Below the pieces are notes generated by a model that made no database searches, was not told the origin of the DNA, and saw only the letters and a list, made by a program, of their open reading frames with translations. DNA of 64,000 nt from Effrenium voratum (Eukaryota; Sar; Dinophyceae; Suessiales; Symbiodiniaceae): contig CAUJNA010000501.1 of assembly GCA_963377175.1 (NCBI GenBank), positions 85,001 through 149,000 on the forward strand, given 5' to 3'. The position numbers were made by a program, and so were the translations under genes. Below, piece after piece: positions 21,144 to 31,900 of this stretch; the first letter of the stretch is position 1; each line of letters begins with the position of its first letter.

Positions 21144-21677
21144 ATGCAAAGCAAGGACAGTTTTCGCGGGTTGATAGTGAGCAACAAGCGGCGGCCTCTG
21201 GAGAAAGGCTTGATTGCCGTCCTCTGCCCCCACCCGTTGAACCAACCACATCACCCCGCTTCCAAAATGCCTCAGCGAGCTTCATCAAACAGTATCGATC
21301 TTTAGGGCAATTTCCTTCGGAGGTTGTGCACCCTGTCTCCGTAACCATAAAATGCTCATGTGGCTGTGTCTCAAGACTGGGGACCAGGCTCTTGAATTAA
21401 ATTTGCTTAAAATTCTGACATTCTGCATGAGGTGAGTCACAATCAACACCTGGTGGCTGTTTGGCACTGCCTACCCATTTTGATCTTGGTTTCAGGGGCA
21501 ACCAAATGCAACTCACCCTTTTCAAATTGGGGCGCCCGGTCACAAATCTACACCTACCAAAAGGGTCTAGTGTCAATCCAATGCGAAGCATAAGGGTTTT
21601 ACTGTCGCACGGGTGAAAACTGGTCAAAGGAAGTTTAACAAGAAACTTCCGTAGTACTGGAACTAAATGAGCTAGCT

Positions 21678-21777
21678 NNNNNNNNNNNNNNNNNNNNNNN
21701 NNNNNNNNNNNNNNNNNNNNNNNNNNNNNNNNNNNNNNNNNNNNNNNNNNNNNNNNNNNNNNNNNNNNNNNNNNNNN
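21678..21777. other. Assembly gap (100 N)
   Basis: Exactly 100 unknown bases, probably a placeholder of unknown true length. It truncates the second Y unit. The sequence left of it does not match Y copy 1. Confidence 0.98.
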
Positions 21778-22084
21778 CGTGAACCACCTGGAACATCCGG
21801 GCCGCGAACAGCCGGGAGGTCACATCCGTGTAGTGGTTGTTGTTGGGGGCGAAGCCCAACTCCCTCGGCGCCGTCTCCCTTGCCCGGTCAGGCGAGTCCC
21901 ACCGGGTCGCGAGGTCCTCCATCGAGACAAAGCCCTCATCCGACAGCGTCGCTTTGATGAACCACGGGATGCCCTTGAGGACCATGAGGTTCCTGGCGGT
22001 CTTGTGGAGCTTAGCCACTGCGTCCGTGTACACTCCAGGAACTTCCTGTGGTGGTGCCACCAACTCATCTGGTGTCGCCGCCAT
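21778..22084 (-). CDS. Gag-like protein, N-terminal fragment (cut by gap)
   Basis: MAATPDELVAPPQEV... matches the first ~100 residues of the gene at 6860 with a few substitutions (such as A for V at residue 3 and K for Q in the FIKATL segment). The start lies 15 bp after the A leader. The rest lies in or beyond the gap, so intactness cannot be judged. Confidence 0.6.
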
Positions 22085-22099
22085 GGTGTGGGTGGGCGG

Positions 22100-22215
22100 G
22101 ATTTCAAATCACAAGACAAATGATCAAAAGGTCCACTTGAGCCAAAATGGTGGCCCAAGTGGATACTTATTAAGAGTCAAGACAAGCGACCACCTACGGT
22201 TAACGCTTTAGCCCA
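22100..22215 (-). promoter_or_regulatory. A leader of unit Y, copy 2 (spliced-leader-like word)
   Basis: Third copy of the 116-bp leader. The 15-base spliced-leader-like word is at 22136-22150, inside the inverted repeat 22133-22162. Confidence 0.75.
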
Positions 22216-22367
22216 GACTCTTCAAAGCACCACATTGGTGCTACTGGTACCTTAATCGCGAACGGTGCATCCTTTACGCCGCATAAGGATTGGTGCCAAA
22301 ATGGGAGGATTGCCCAGCTCCACTGGGCAGCTCCCCTCAGCAGCTGATGGGAGTAGAATTGATGCCA
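22216..22367 (-). repeat. B trailer repeat of unit X, copy 2
   Basis: Full-length B block with both hairpin arms, missing one A of the GCGAAACGG run compared with copy 1. It abuts the Y leader directly. Confidence 0.8.
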
Positions 22368-22468
22368 TCCCCAACGGACGGATCGCATCAGCTGCCAATA
22401 CCAACGGACGAGCTGATCGTTGGGGAGGTCCTCCCTCCACGTATGCCGTGTGGTCCCGTTGTCGCATT

Positions 22469-22845
22469 CCAGGGCCCTCGGCATCTGTGCGTCTAGCGGT
22501 CCGGCTGCGGTCCACCCGGTGCGGACCCCGTCAATCCGCCGCCTGGGCTGCCCGGGGACATCTCAGGGCCCTCGGCACCTGTGTCCCCTGGTTTCCCGGG
22601 GCACTGGCCCCCTGGGATAGGGGTGAGAACATCTCAGGGCCCTCGGCACCTGTGTCTCCCCCTCCAGGCCCCTGCAGGGTTGCGTGTCAGGGCCTTCGGC
22701 ACCTGCGCTCCCCGCTGGCCGCGGGGCTGGGCCTGTGGGGGGGTGCCGGGGAGGGCGTACCAGGGCCCTCGGCACCTGCGCCCTCTCCCCCTGCCTCCTT
22801 GCCTTGAGGCATGGGGGGCAAGCGTATCAGGGCCCTCGGCACCTG
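22469..22845 (-). repeat. Array of six 19-bp hairpin words downstream of the recombinase gene
   Basis: Copies at 22469, 22563, 22634, 22687, 22760 and 22827, spaced 94, 71, 53, 73 and 67 bp. The copy at 22687 is absent from copy 1 of the unit. The copy at 22469 has one broken pair, the others keep the stem. Confidence 0.85.
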
Positions 22846-22858
22846 CGCTGTCCACCCC

Positions 22859-25005
22859 TTACTCAATTTCCGGGAGGACGACCGCCTCCTTGTCCGACTG
22901 AGTGTCCACGCTCTCGTCGGTGTCCGAGGAGAGGGAGATGGAGGCCTCGGAGTCCTGTGCTGCGTAGGGCTCCACGGCCATCCACGTGTTCGGGAAGGTG
23001 ACATGCCGGAAACATCTGGTGCATCCCAGGTACACCTCCGGCTCAGCATGGAAGTCCTGCTCCGCCAGCTCCGAAACCTTGAGCGGTCCCGGCCTCCAGC
23101 CGCACCCCACTGTGACTGCATCTGTGTCCAGTAGGTGCATGCTGTAAGCTTTGGTGGGACCCTTTCGGGCCGTGGTGGCTACCACCGTCAGTGGACCCCG
23201 AGGCGGGGGCACCTCATCCGCAGCCATCTTGGTGATGGCCGGCTTGTTGGCGGGGATCACATCCCAGCTGGCATTCGAGGGCGGTGTGTCCGGGACTTCC
23301 TTGAACCAGGCCTTCGGTGAGGCCGGGCACTCCACCTTGTCCTCCCAGTCCTCATGTCCGAGGTCGACTCGGACCGCCCTTCCTGCCTCGAGTTGCATGG
23401 ACGGGAGCTTCTGGAGGACCTGGTCCCAGATGGAGCACACCACGTGTCGCTTCTCCCGGGTGTAGACATCCGCTGTGGACTCCTTGAACCAGTTTCCCAG
23501 GTTGGCGCTGGTCCCTCGGTATGTGCGCCTGGAATGCCAAATCCGGCATGAAGACCCGGAAGGAGTACCATGAGAGTTCAGCCACGTCCTTGACTGGCGC
23601 GCCCTGCTTCCCCAAGGCGTCTTTGAGCCACCTCAGGGACCTGTCTGGGGTTCCTGGGCGGGGGATGAAGCCCGTCCTGTCCTTGTTGATCGTGGGAATC
23701 AGGTAGTCCATCTCGCGGAACTCCTCCGAGGCCCTGAATCTCTTCCACCACCGCTCCAAGGGGATCCACCATCTGGCCCCCGAGAAGGAGAACAATGGGG
23801 CGATGAGCGGGACCGGGTTCCGTTTGATGGCCACTGCCGACGTGGTCTTCGTTTGCCAGGCCAGCAGCTCCAGGGTGTTGCTCGTGGACTTGACCGTCTG
23901 CGGCGAGGTGTGCTGCACGTCGTTGAAGCGCGCACTGCAGGCCAGGTTGAACCTGGCCATCGCCATGATGTACCTGTCCACTGCTTTGGTCAGGTTCGGG
24001 ACCCGGTTCTCCGGCGGGCCCTTCTGCCCCTTGTTCCAGGGCCCAAACAATTGCCCGGGTCGGAACCACCGCCTTGCGCTGTGGCTTGACCTGGGTGTCC
24101 ACCAGCGTCTCCTGGATGGCTTTCCGCTTCTCCAGGAGTTGTTTGTGTTCGTCAACGTTGAGCATGCCGAGTTTAATGGAGAGCCATTTTAAAGTGCCCC
24201 ACCACTTCTGGAGCTTCGCCGGGGTGACCTCCAACGTGACCGCCTGGTTCATGAGGTGCCGGACGTCGCCGGCCGTCCAGGGGAGGTTCTGGAAGCCGAT
24301 CTTGCGCATGCCCTCATAGGCCAAGCAGTGTGCCCGGATGGTACGGAACCGGGCATCACCAAAGAGGTGGCCAAACTCCTCCAGCTCACTGGCCCCCATC
24401 ACCTGGTGCATGTAGGGGATCTGGTGCCGGAAGGGGATGAAGTATCCCAGGAGGCGTTCCAACCACCTGGCCCTCAAGTGTTGTTCCAACGCTCTCTGAG
24501 ATGTCGGCAATTGGGTTTTGATCTTCCCTGGTTTCCAATGCCGCCACTTGTTGGCCACTGCCAGGACGTCCGGGGCCTCAATCGATCCGGAAAGGATCCA
24601 CTCTTCGCGGTCCCGGATGGCCTGTTCCATTTCCAGTGGAGAATAGGTGTGCGATTGCCTGGCGCCTGCCGCACGAAACAGAAGTTGTTGCAGGGCGAGC
24701 TCCAAATCCGCCTCCTCCAGCGGTTGTGGTTGGGAGCCGAGCATCCTCGCGAGGATCAAGTTGTAGGTGTCCGAGGCCACCAGGACGTGGTTGCCGTCAG
24801 GTGCCAGCCCCACGATCCGTGTCCACGGCCGCGGGTTGGCGACCTTGTCCTTTTTGACCCATTCCAGGCAGCACGCCACGAGGATCTCCCCGTCCAACTG
24901 CACTGGTGCAAATCCAAGGTCATGCAAAATCAACTGGAGCGCGGTTGGCGCCCCTAGGAAGGTCGTCCCAAACGGGGAAGGGAGGCGGGGCCTCCACATC
25001 ATCAT
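22859..25005 (-). pseudogene. Tyrosine recombinase of unit X, copy 2 (frameshifted)
   Basis: An open frame starting MMMWRPRLPSPFGTTF at 25005 reads about 340 natural residues, including EVTPAKLQKWW, then loses frame near 24010. The catalytic region continues in another frame with CSARFNDVQH and LSWYSFR, and a 2-base deletion near 23503 shifts it again just before the LGNW and nucleophile Tyr segment. The tail (23443-22859) is open and carries 21 residues missing from copy 1, then the CTRC pair and the LPEIE end. The enzyme family and residues are as in copy 1. Because the breaks fall at different places, each copy shows what the other has lost. Confidence 0.7.
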
Positions 25006-25255
25006 GATCCACTCGAGCCGGGGGCCTAGTCCCTAGGTGCAAACCCCAACCAAACAACAGGGGGCCCCCCAAAACCCCGGAAAGTCAACCCCGAAACGGA
25101 GGAAACGGGGGAAAAAGGGGGACCCAGGAGCCGCCCCGAAAAGGGAAAACCAAACAAGAGAGGGGAACCAAGGCGCACCCCGGATCAGCCCAAGCCGCGC
25201 CAATTTTCCTCGCCTGGTGCAAGTCTGGGCCTGCGCTGTTCCCTGGGGGGGGATA

Positions 25256-25274
25256 TCAGCGCCTTCGGCAGCTG
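25256..25274 (-). repeat. Hairpin word with compensatory pair change
   Basis: CAGCTGCCGAAGGCGCTGA: the usual CAGG/CCTG arms are CAGC/GCTG, so both partners of the fourth pair changed together. It sits between ORF1 and the recombinase gene. Confidence 0.7.
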
Positions 25275-25904
25275 TCCCCCCCCCGGGGTGCGCTGCGCAT
25301 CCGTTCCGGATGGCCGCGGTCCTGGATGGTGTGCCGGAAGATGGCGTTGTCCCGCATCATCACGCGGCCCCCTTCGCGATGTCATCGATGCGCTTGAGCG
25401 CAGCAGCCTCCGGATTCCGCAGAATCAGCTCCCAGATGGCATTGGAGACGTGGCCTGTCTGGGTGGTCTGGCTGAATCTGAACCTGGGCACCTTCTGGTC
25501 CACGATGGAGACGTCCCGCAACGGGGCCGAGGGCTCCGCCCGGCGGTAGTACTCCAGCCGCTCCTTCACCCAGCAGTTGTAGAGGCCCTCCGGCGGCTCG
25601 TCCAACACCAGCTGCAAGATGGCCTTGCCGGCCCGGATCTGGAGGAGGCGGGTGCCCCCTCCCCCGGCACGCCAGTACCCCTTACAATACTTGCACATGT
25701 AGCCCCCCCGGGTCTCCCCTTTTGTCTTCGGGATGAGTTCCCACGGGGTGACGGAGCTCAGGACCAGGCCACACTCCATGTGCGCCCAGAAGACATGCTT
25801 CATCTCCACCGGATAGTTCTTCTTCCGGTAGTCCTTACCCACCACGCCGCGTGATGGGGGGGTAAACGATCCCCTCATCGCCCTCGCCTCCCCTGGGGCG
25901 GATG

Positions 25905-25923
25905 TCAGGGCCATCGGCACCTG
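25905..25923 (-). repeat. Hairpin word inside ORF1
   Basis: Same GAT-loop variant as at 10477, read as GADGPD. Confidence 0.8.
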
Positions 25924-26896
25924 TCCGGCACCCAGGGGCGGAGGGGTCCAGGCCCATCAGCTTGATCATGTCGTTGGTGTAGCCGAGCTTGCGGTAGATG
26001 GAGGGGGCCACTGAGTCGGGGACTGCGCCGACCCACCACTGCTTCGTGTTGCAGCGCCAGTTGACCTTCACCTCCGCCAGGGCCCCCGGGCCTCCACTGC
26101 GGTCCATGAGGGCCTTGTACACCTCTGGGAACTGCTGGAGGCTCTCCACCGGGACCGAGATGCGCTCGTCGCATACCGCCCGCAGGATCATCTGCTCCTT
26201 GGAGTTCGCCACGTCCTGGACCGGGAGCTGCATCACCTCCGCCGGGGTGTCCGTGAGGAAGGCCCGGGCCGCGAGGACCTTGCCCATGGCCCGGTAGACC
26301 AATCGCCACTCCGGTCCTGTCTGCGGAAACGGAAGGCCCTCCTCCTTCAGGAAGCACCGCGCGTCCTCCTTCAGGGTCTCCCAGCCTCAGGCGGGTCTGA
26401 TTCTGGGCCTTGTTTTTCGGGCCCCGCTGCCTAGGGCCCTGCAGCAGTGGCAGAGACTCCCAGACTCCCCAGAGCTGGCGCAGGGTGTAGCTGTGCCCGA
26501 ACATCCCCAGTAGGCCTGGGAGTGTCCAGGACGAGATCTGGCGCGTCCAGTGGAAGTCCTCATCCGGATCGTGGGGGGCAGCCCAAAAGATGGATCGCAG
26601 GGTAGGGTCGGTCCCCCGCCTTCGCCTGCTGGTTCAACTCATCAACGGAGTACCTGGCCCAGGGGAGTCCACCCACCTGGTGGTTCCTGGGATGCGTACC
26701 CTTCTCCAACGCCTCCGGATTCACCTTGGTGAGGTTTTTCGCCCAATCCGGGACGTGTACCGGGCCCGGTCGTCGGACCCAGCGGCCCGCAAAGATACGG
26801 ACCTCTCCGACCCGTTTGCTCATCATCCAGCGCAGGACCGAGAGCTGCACCTCCGGGTCCTTGGTGTCCAGGCCCACCGGGGTGGCGGACGGCTTG

Positions 26897-26981
26897 TCAG
26901 GGCCCTCGGCACCTGAGCTCGTCACGCCAGAGCCCGAGGCTGGGGGGATGGTGGGCGGCCTGTCAGGGCCCTCGGCACCTG
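26897..26981 (-). repeat. Two hairpin words inside ORF1
   Basis: Copies at 26897-26915 and 26963-26981, both exact consensus and read in frame as GAEGPD. Confidence 0.85.
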
Positions 26982-27814
26982 GGCGCGCCGCACCAGAGCC
27001 CCCCGCCTTTGGCATGGGGATCCCTGTCAGGTCCGGCAGATCTGACAGGAGGGCCGCCGGGAAGGGATTCCTACCCAGCGAGATGACCGCCTTGGCCTCA
27101 AGGTAGGAGTCCGTGAGGGATGTGAGGTCGTCCATACTGAAGTCCCTCCATGCCGTTGTCGGCTCGAAGACCCCAGTCTCAATGGCGACCCGGACCTCAC
27201 TAGGCCACGCACTGAAGGGAGGCGCGATGGGCTCGAGCATTCTGGTTTCGAGGGAGCCCTTCGCCTGTCTGGCTTGGTGTTTCGCTTTCGCCTCCTCCGC
27301 AGTGGTCTGGGCCTGGAGGAGCTCCGGTGTGGGTCTCCCCCAGTCCGCACCCAGCTTGTCCAGCAGCTTCTCACGGAAGAGGTCCAAGTCCAGGTTCTTC
27401 AGGAGCAGGCCTCCATCACCTCCTCCGTCAATGGCCCCCCCTTGAAGTTCGTGGAGGACCGCCGCGGAGCGCTCCACCGCTTCCACCTGGTCCGCCTTCT
27501 TGGCCTCCTCCTGGGCGATGGTGGTGGCGTTGAGCCGGGTCTGAATCTTGAAGGCCTTCACCGCAGACGGGTGGAAGGCTCTGCATTCCTGGCCCTCTTC
27601 CTTGTCGCCTGGCAATGGGGGCCTCTCCCCCGGTGGGGCCGTCAGAAACTCCTCGTCCAGCTCCATGGGGCAGTTCCTGATCACCGCCCGGACCGAGGAG
27701 GGGACGAAGTCCGAGAAGCTGGCCTGGTCCGGGTTCTCGCAGGCCATCGGGTCGGTGGCCAGCTCGCTGACGTCCACCGAGGCACTGAGCTTGAGGTCGC
27801 GGGCCCGGTCCGTG

Positions 27815-27833
27815 TCAGGGCCTTCGGCACCCG
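27815..27833 (-). repeat. Hairpin word inside ORF1
   Basis: Same variant as at 12585: G-U at the second pair and a GAA loop. It is read in frame as GAEGPD. Confidence 0.8.
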
Positions 27834-28504
27834 CGGACCGGGCCGCCGTCCAGACCGCATTGCCCTGGTCATCCACCGTCAACTGCCAATGCGTGCCCGC
27901 CATCTCCAGGGTGGCCGAGTTGGTCGCCGTGTCAATGGGCTCCGTCTTCTTGCCGCACCCCATGCACTTCGTGGCGCCCTTCTTCACCCAGGGCATGGTG
28001 CAGCAGGGGCAGATCCAGGATGTGGGCACCTTGCCCAGGGGGCGGTTCTCCAGGCCCCCGTACCCCAAGCCAGCGCGCTTGCCAACCTGCTGTCCCGGGG
28101 TGCTGAGCCGGGCCTCATGCTCGTACTTCATCTTGGCGATGTAGAAGGCCTCCACAACGCGCTCCAGGCCCCCCCGCTTGAGTTGGGGGCCCTCAAAGCC
28201 TCGCAGGAGCCGCTGGACGTCCTTGGCCTGCAGTCGGCGGAGCCTAGTGGCCGTGGTCGCATCGAAGCAAGGGAAGTCGCCCGCCATCTGGTCGTCGCTG
28301 AACTGGTAGAGGCCCTCCGAGACCTTGAGGGCCTTGGTGAACACGCTCCCCCCCGGCGGGGGGGCTGCGGGGTTCTCATCCTCCTCCGAGGACGCCTGCT
28401 CCTTGACCTTCGCCATCAGCTCCCGGCGCCTCTGCCACTTGGCGTCTGCCCGGGCATCCAGGCGGGCCTCCTCCAAGCGGGCTGCAGCCGAGGGGAAACT
28501 GGGC

Positions 28505-28523
28505 GTCGGGCCTTCGGCACCTG
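28505..28523 (-). repeat. Truncated hairpin word at a deletion junction
   Basis: Keeps CAGGTGCCGAAGGCCC but the outer 3' arm is lost. The deletion of about 110 bp relative to copy 1 ends inside this word. Confidence 0.6.
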
Positions 28524-28799
28524 CGCCACCCCAGGGGCTGCATCTTCCATCGGCTCATCCTCTGCCTTGCGCTTGGCCGGGATAAGGGGGGCCTGCTCCA
28601 GCTCATCTGCGCTGGAGAAGAAACGCTCGTCAGGTGCCTGAGGGACCTCAGCAGCCAAAATGGTCCATCCTTCTTCCTCCCTCTTCACGAGGTTCGCCAG
28701 GTACTTTGCCATGGAGGCCTTTGCCTTAGGCTTGGCCTCTGCTGCCGCGGCACCAGCGTAGGCGGGGGCGTACATGGCTTTGAGAGTAGGGGAAAGAAA

Positions 28800-28915
28800 G
28801 ATTTCAAATCACAAGACAAAGGATCAAAAGGTCCACTTGAGCCAAAATGGTGGCCCAAGTGGATACTTATTAAGAGTCAAGACAAGCGACCACCTACGGT
28901 TAACGCTTTAGCCCA
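28800..28915 (-). promoter_or_regulatory. A leader of unit X, copy 2 (spliced-leader-like word)
   Basis: Fourth copy of the 116-bp leader. The 15-base word is at 28836-28850, inside the inverted repeat 28833-28862. Confidence 0.75.
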
Positions 28916-31900
28916 GAAGCCCATCTCAGTCGTTTGCAACCACGTGACTTCATTTTTTCAGAGGTCAATGCTGTTTAGACTGGGCTCCCAAAATTGTGTT
29001 TTGTTCTGGGCTCCTAGATTTCCCAAACAGAAGCACCAGGCAACATGATTCAACTGGCTTGAGCGGGGGATTCAAAGAGGGGGCCCCTGCTGAAGGGAAA
29101 GAATATATCAAATCTGCCACGGTTTTGTAGGTCCGATTCCGAGTTTAGGACACGGGGAGCACGTTAACATCTCAAGAAACTGATCCCCCAATCGAAACGC
29201 TACATAAGCCTTCCCACGCGAATGGAGGGGATAGGTTGCAGGGGACTCGACCCCCATACGGGAACGACGGAGTCGTACTCAACAGTGTCATACTGAGTCA
29301 TACTGAATGTTGAGCCAAGGTCCTACTCAACGCCCGGTATACCCACTTTCATGGTAAAAACCTTCCCTGGCTTCTTGATATCCGTCGGTGGGTGTGCGAG
29401 GGAACCTTTTCCTGTCGACCCAACCTATTGTTGGGCCCATGAACCAAAGGATCCCATGGAGGCAAAACATGGTTTGGGTGCGGAGAAAAGGGTCCCTGCG
29501 AATCCAATATCGCGCTCATGGGGTTCGAACACCTACGGGCCCGCAACCACATGAACACGTATTGCATGGATATTTTTTGTGTTTATCACCGGCAACTCGA
29601 AGCAGGTTTTCCAGCAAGAGAGACGGCAAGCAGTGCCCAACCCAAGATTGCCCTTCACCCAACAGCGGCTAGGGACAAATCATAGAGTTTGTTGAAGAAC
29701 CCTCAGCAAACACATTGTAATTCAAAGGATCATGGCGGCTCCCCCTTATTCCTTCCGCAGGATGGTCCTTGGTCAAGAGGGGAAATGACGCACACCCACT
29801 TACGCTACTTGGATGTTCAATCCACGTCGGGTAAGCAGGTCTTATTCCCATGGTTATCCAGGGACTAACCCCCAACTACCCAAGCAATACTCATGGTTAT
29901 CACTTAAACCTACTGACTAACTTGGATGAACATCCAAGCATGGGGTCTGAGACAACAGGGTTTTGGGGCGCCCTGTTGCGGACGGCTTCCAGCAGGTTTC
30001 TGGTGGAATACTCCTTGGGTTTTTCCAATAAGGTCCTCTAAACAGAACCAAGAAGACAATCTTGGACGGATTGGGGGAGACCCATATGTTTTGGAGGGAG
30101 ACCCAGGTATTTACCCAACAAGGTCGTCTAAAATACAGGACCAGCCTGCTCAACTTAGGGTACCCCCCTACTCCGAATACCCGTGTTTTGCCAGGGTTTC
30201 CACGATACATCTCCCCGTTTAGTCAGGGGTTGTTTTTACTAGGGTGATGTGGCCAAGAAGCAATGGACCACAGCGCAGAACGTCCTTTGCGCTCGGCTGC
30301 CGCACGCTGTGGCCTGCAGCAGCCAATGTTTTGGTTGGGGCAAGGGTCGTGCTACAAATGCCCTAGATATTGCAAGTGAACCAACCACAGCCATATAAAA
30401 CACATTGGGTTTCTCTTGCTAACCTGAACAACAAATCGGGCATCGCATTTCCCATGCGAGCATTGCGCCATTCATATAAGTCGGAAGATTGCATTGAGTG
30501 GCTACTGCAATCTTCGACCCTCGCAGAGAAAATTATGAGCACCCCTGGGCAAAGGATTGCTGGAAAAGATTGGCAGAGCTGCAAGACAAGTCGATGGTTT
30601 CTCGGTTCTACTCCAAAACCCCTGGGAGGGTAGAAAAATGCAACCCATTCAAGGGAAAACCAAGGGGAGCCTGGTCAATCTTCTTGCCTCGAGATGTGGT
30701 CATCTTTGACAGCCAGTTTCCTGCCGCGGGTAATTGTGGAAAATGTTCTGGTGTGCGTTTTTGCATGTCCTCGGAGCTCGTGCGTCTATTCTCAGGCAGT
30801 TTGACAAGTATGCATGTTTCTGGGGTTGTGAGAAACCCCGTAACTAACTCAGGCCAGCTGAATCTCAGGTCGACATCTGCAGTTTTGGACCAAGTCAGCA
30901 CACCTGGCAGTTAGTGTCTGTGCTTATCATGTGTCGAGCTACCAAGGACCTAGTCGAAGATCGGCCCTTCAAAGTCTTGGGGCTTTCCCCCCACTCCGAA
31001 TACCCGCCTTGTTGGGGTATATTGGGAGAAAAACAACAAGTTTTTGCCACGGCAAATAGCTCCTTTTCTGTCAGAGGTTGACCTCATACCCCCAAAAAAC
31101 ATACTTGCACTACTAGGCCACAGCTTCGATCCCATCGCCGCCTCCGCAGCGCCGCCTGGTGGCGACGTGCCGGCTCCGAGCCCGCGGCGATTGGAAGCCG
31201 CGGGGCCAGCGACGCCATCCGCTCACATCGCGGGCGAAGTGGAAGTCCAACAACTTGCTGGTGTGGTTGGTAGGGAATGACCGTGTTGGGAATGATACCG
31301 TTTGGGGATTCCCTAGGAAACCAAATCGGGGATGGTGTTTTCTCGGGGGGCGTTCCAATTCTCGTTCCCTGCTGAGAACCAGCAAGATAAGTCCAAAGCA
31401 ATATGCCGAGTCTCCCGAAAGGATCTCCAATTATCCAGGTTGGTTGAGGAGCTAACAAACAATGGGAAACAACAAACCAAGACTGGAAAACAAACAAAAC
31501 AGCCCCTCATAATTTTCCCCTTTGAACATCACCGCGTGGCCCAAAAGGCGATATTTGAAGCCACCCAAAACGAGAGGCCGGTACGGAACATGTTCCGTGC
31601 TGATCGAAATTGGTCAATTCGCTGGTCCACATGGATTCAAGGGAGAACACAGTAAGCTCATTGATCCCATGGTCAAGTCGGTTGAGAGTTCGCTTCCGAT
31701 TCCGAAGCTGAAATCTGCGGAGGCACCCGAAGGGTAGAAAGTTAGGGCTTGTCTCACACTGGTTGATTGGATTGACCTAAAAAGTTGCCCGCCCCCTTGC
31801 AACTATGCAAAGGTTTGTTCTTTGTGATGGCAGCACATTCGCAGATTTTGGCCAAAACCAGTCCCGGTCCTCCGAATCACTTTCACAGGAGCATACCGCT

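Larger units (their letters stand above)
13779..21677. other. Non-coding region between the two YR composites
   Basis: About 7.9 kb with no supported gene. It holds an 18-bp tandem duplication (13826-13862), a pair of diverged repeats (about 15215-15445 and 19970-20245), a hairpin family (16093, 16201, 20329), (CA)n (16535-16633), (TA)n (17918-17935), a 95-bp palindrome (19575-19669), one member of a short inverted-repeat element family (20660-20778) and a composite (AAAC)/(AAGC) tract. Open frames over the tracts are repeat-encoded artefacts. Confidence 0.55.
21778..22215 (-). mobile_element. YR retroelement unit Y, copy 2 (5' part only)
   Basis: A leader (22100-22215) followed by the first roughly 100 codons of the Gag-like gene, then the assembly gap. 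It abuts the X trailer at 22215/22216 exactly as in copy 1. Confidence 0.75.
25360..28775 (-). pseudogene. Unit X ORF1, copy 2: long zinc-finger protein, frameshifted
   Basis: Starts MYAPAYAGAAAAEAKPKAKASM 24 bp after the A leader. A ~110-bp loss near 28500 shifts frame, after which 638 codons (28476-26560) are open. In that frame W154-x-C156-x2-C-x11-C-x2-C174 forms a RanBP2-like zinc finger, followed by three GAEGPD peptides encoded by hairpin words. The frame changes again near 26600 and near 26390, then 25920-25360 is open and includes GGYMCKYCKGYW, a second possible zinc-binding Cys pair, ending KRIDDIAKGAA. Total length would be about 1,100 residues. The stop lies within TGATGATG, where an ATG in another frame overlaps it. 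I do not recognise the family. An RNA- or DNA-binding role is inferred only from the finger. Confidence 0.65.
22216..28915 (-). mobile_element. YR retroelement unit X, copy 2
   Basis: A 6.7-kb unit on the minus strand with the same order as copy 1: A leader (28800-28915), zinc-finger ORF1 (28775-25360), tyrosine recombinase (25005-22859), hairpin array (22469-22845) and B trailer (22216-22367). It keeps segments deleted in copy 1 but has its own damage: loss of about 110 bp near 28500, a 2-base deletion near 23503 in the recombinase and an indel near 24010. The outer flank (GAAGCCCATCTCAG) differs from that of copy 1. Confidence 0.75.

Noticed and set aside
20703..21305. Frame encoding long NKQT repeats
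   Set aside because: Produced by the AAAC/AAGC tract. The same holds for the Cys/Leu/Phe-rich frames on the other strand and near 43900.
29220..29345. tRNA-like T-arm word GGGGGTCGAGTCCCC on the minus strand
   Set aside because: No acceptor, D-arm or anticodon stem could be paired around it. At most it is a relic of a tRNA-derived SINE.
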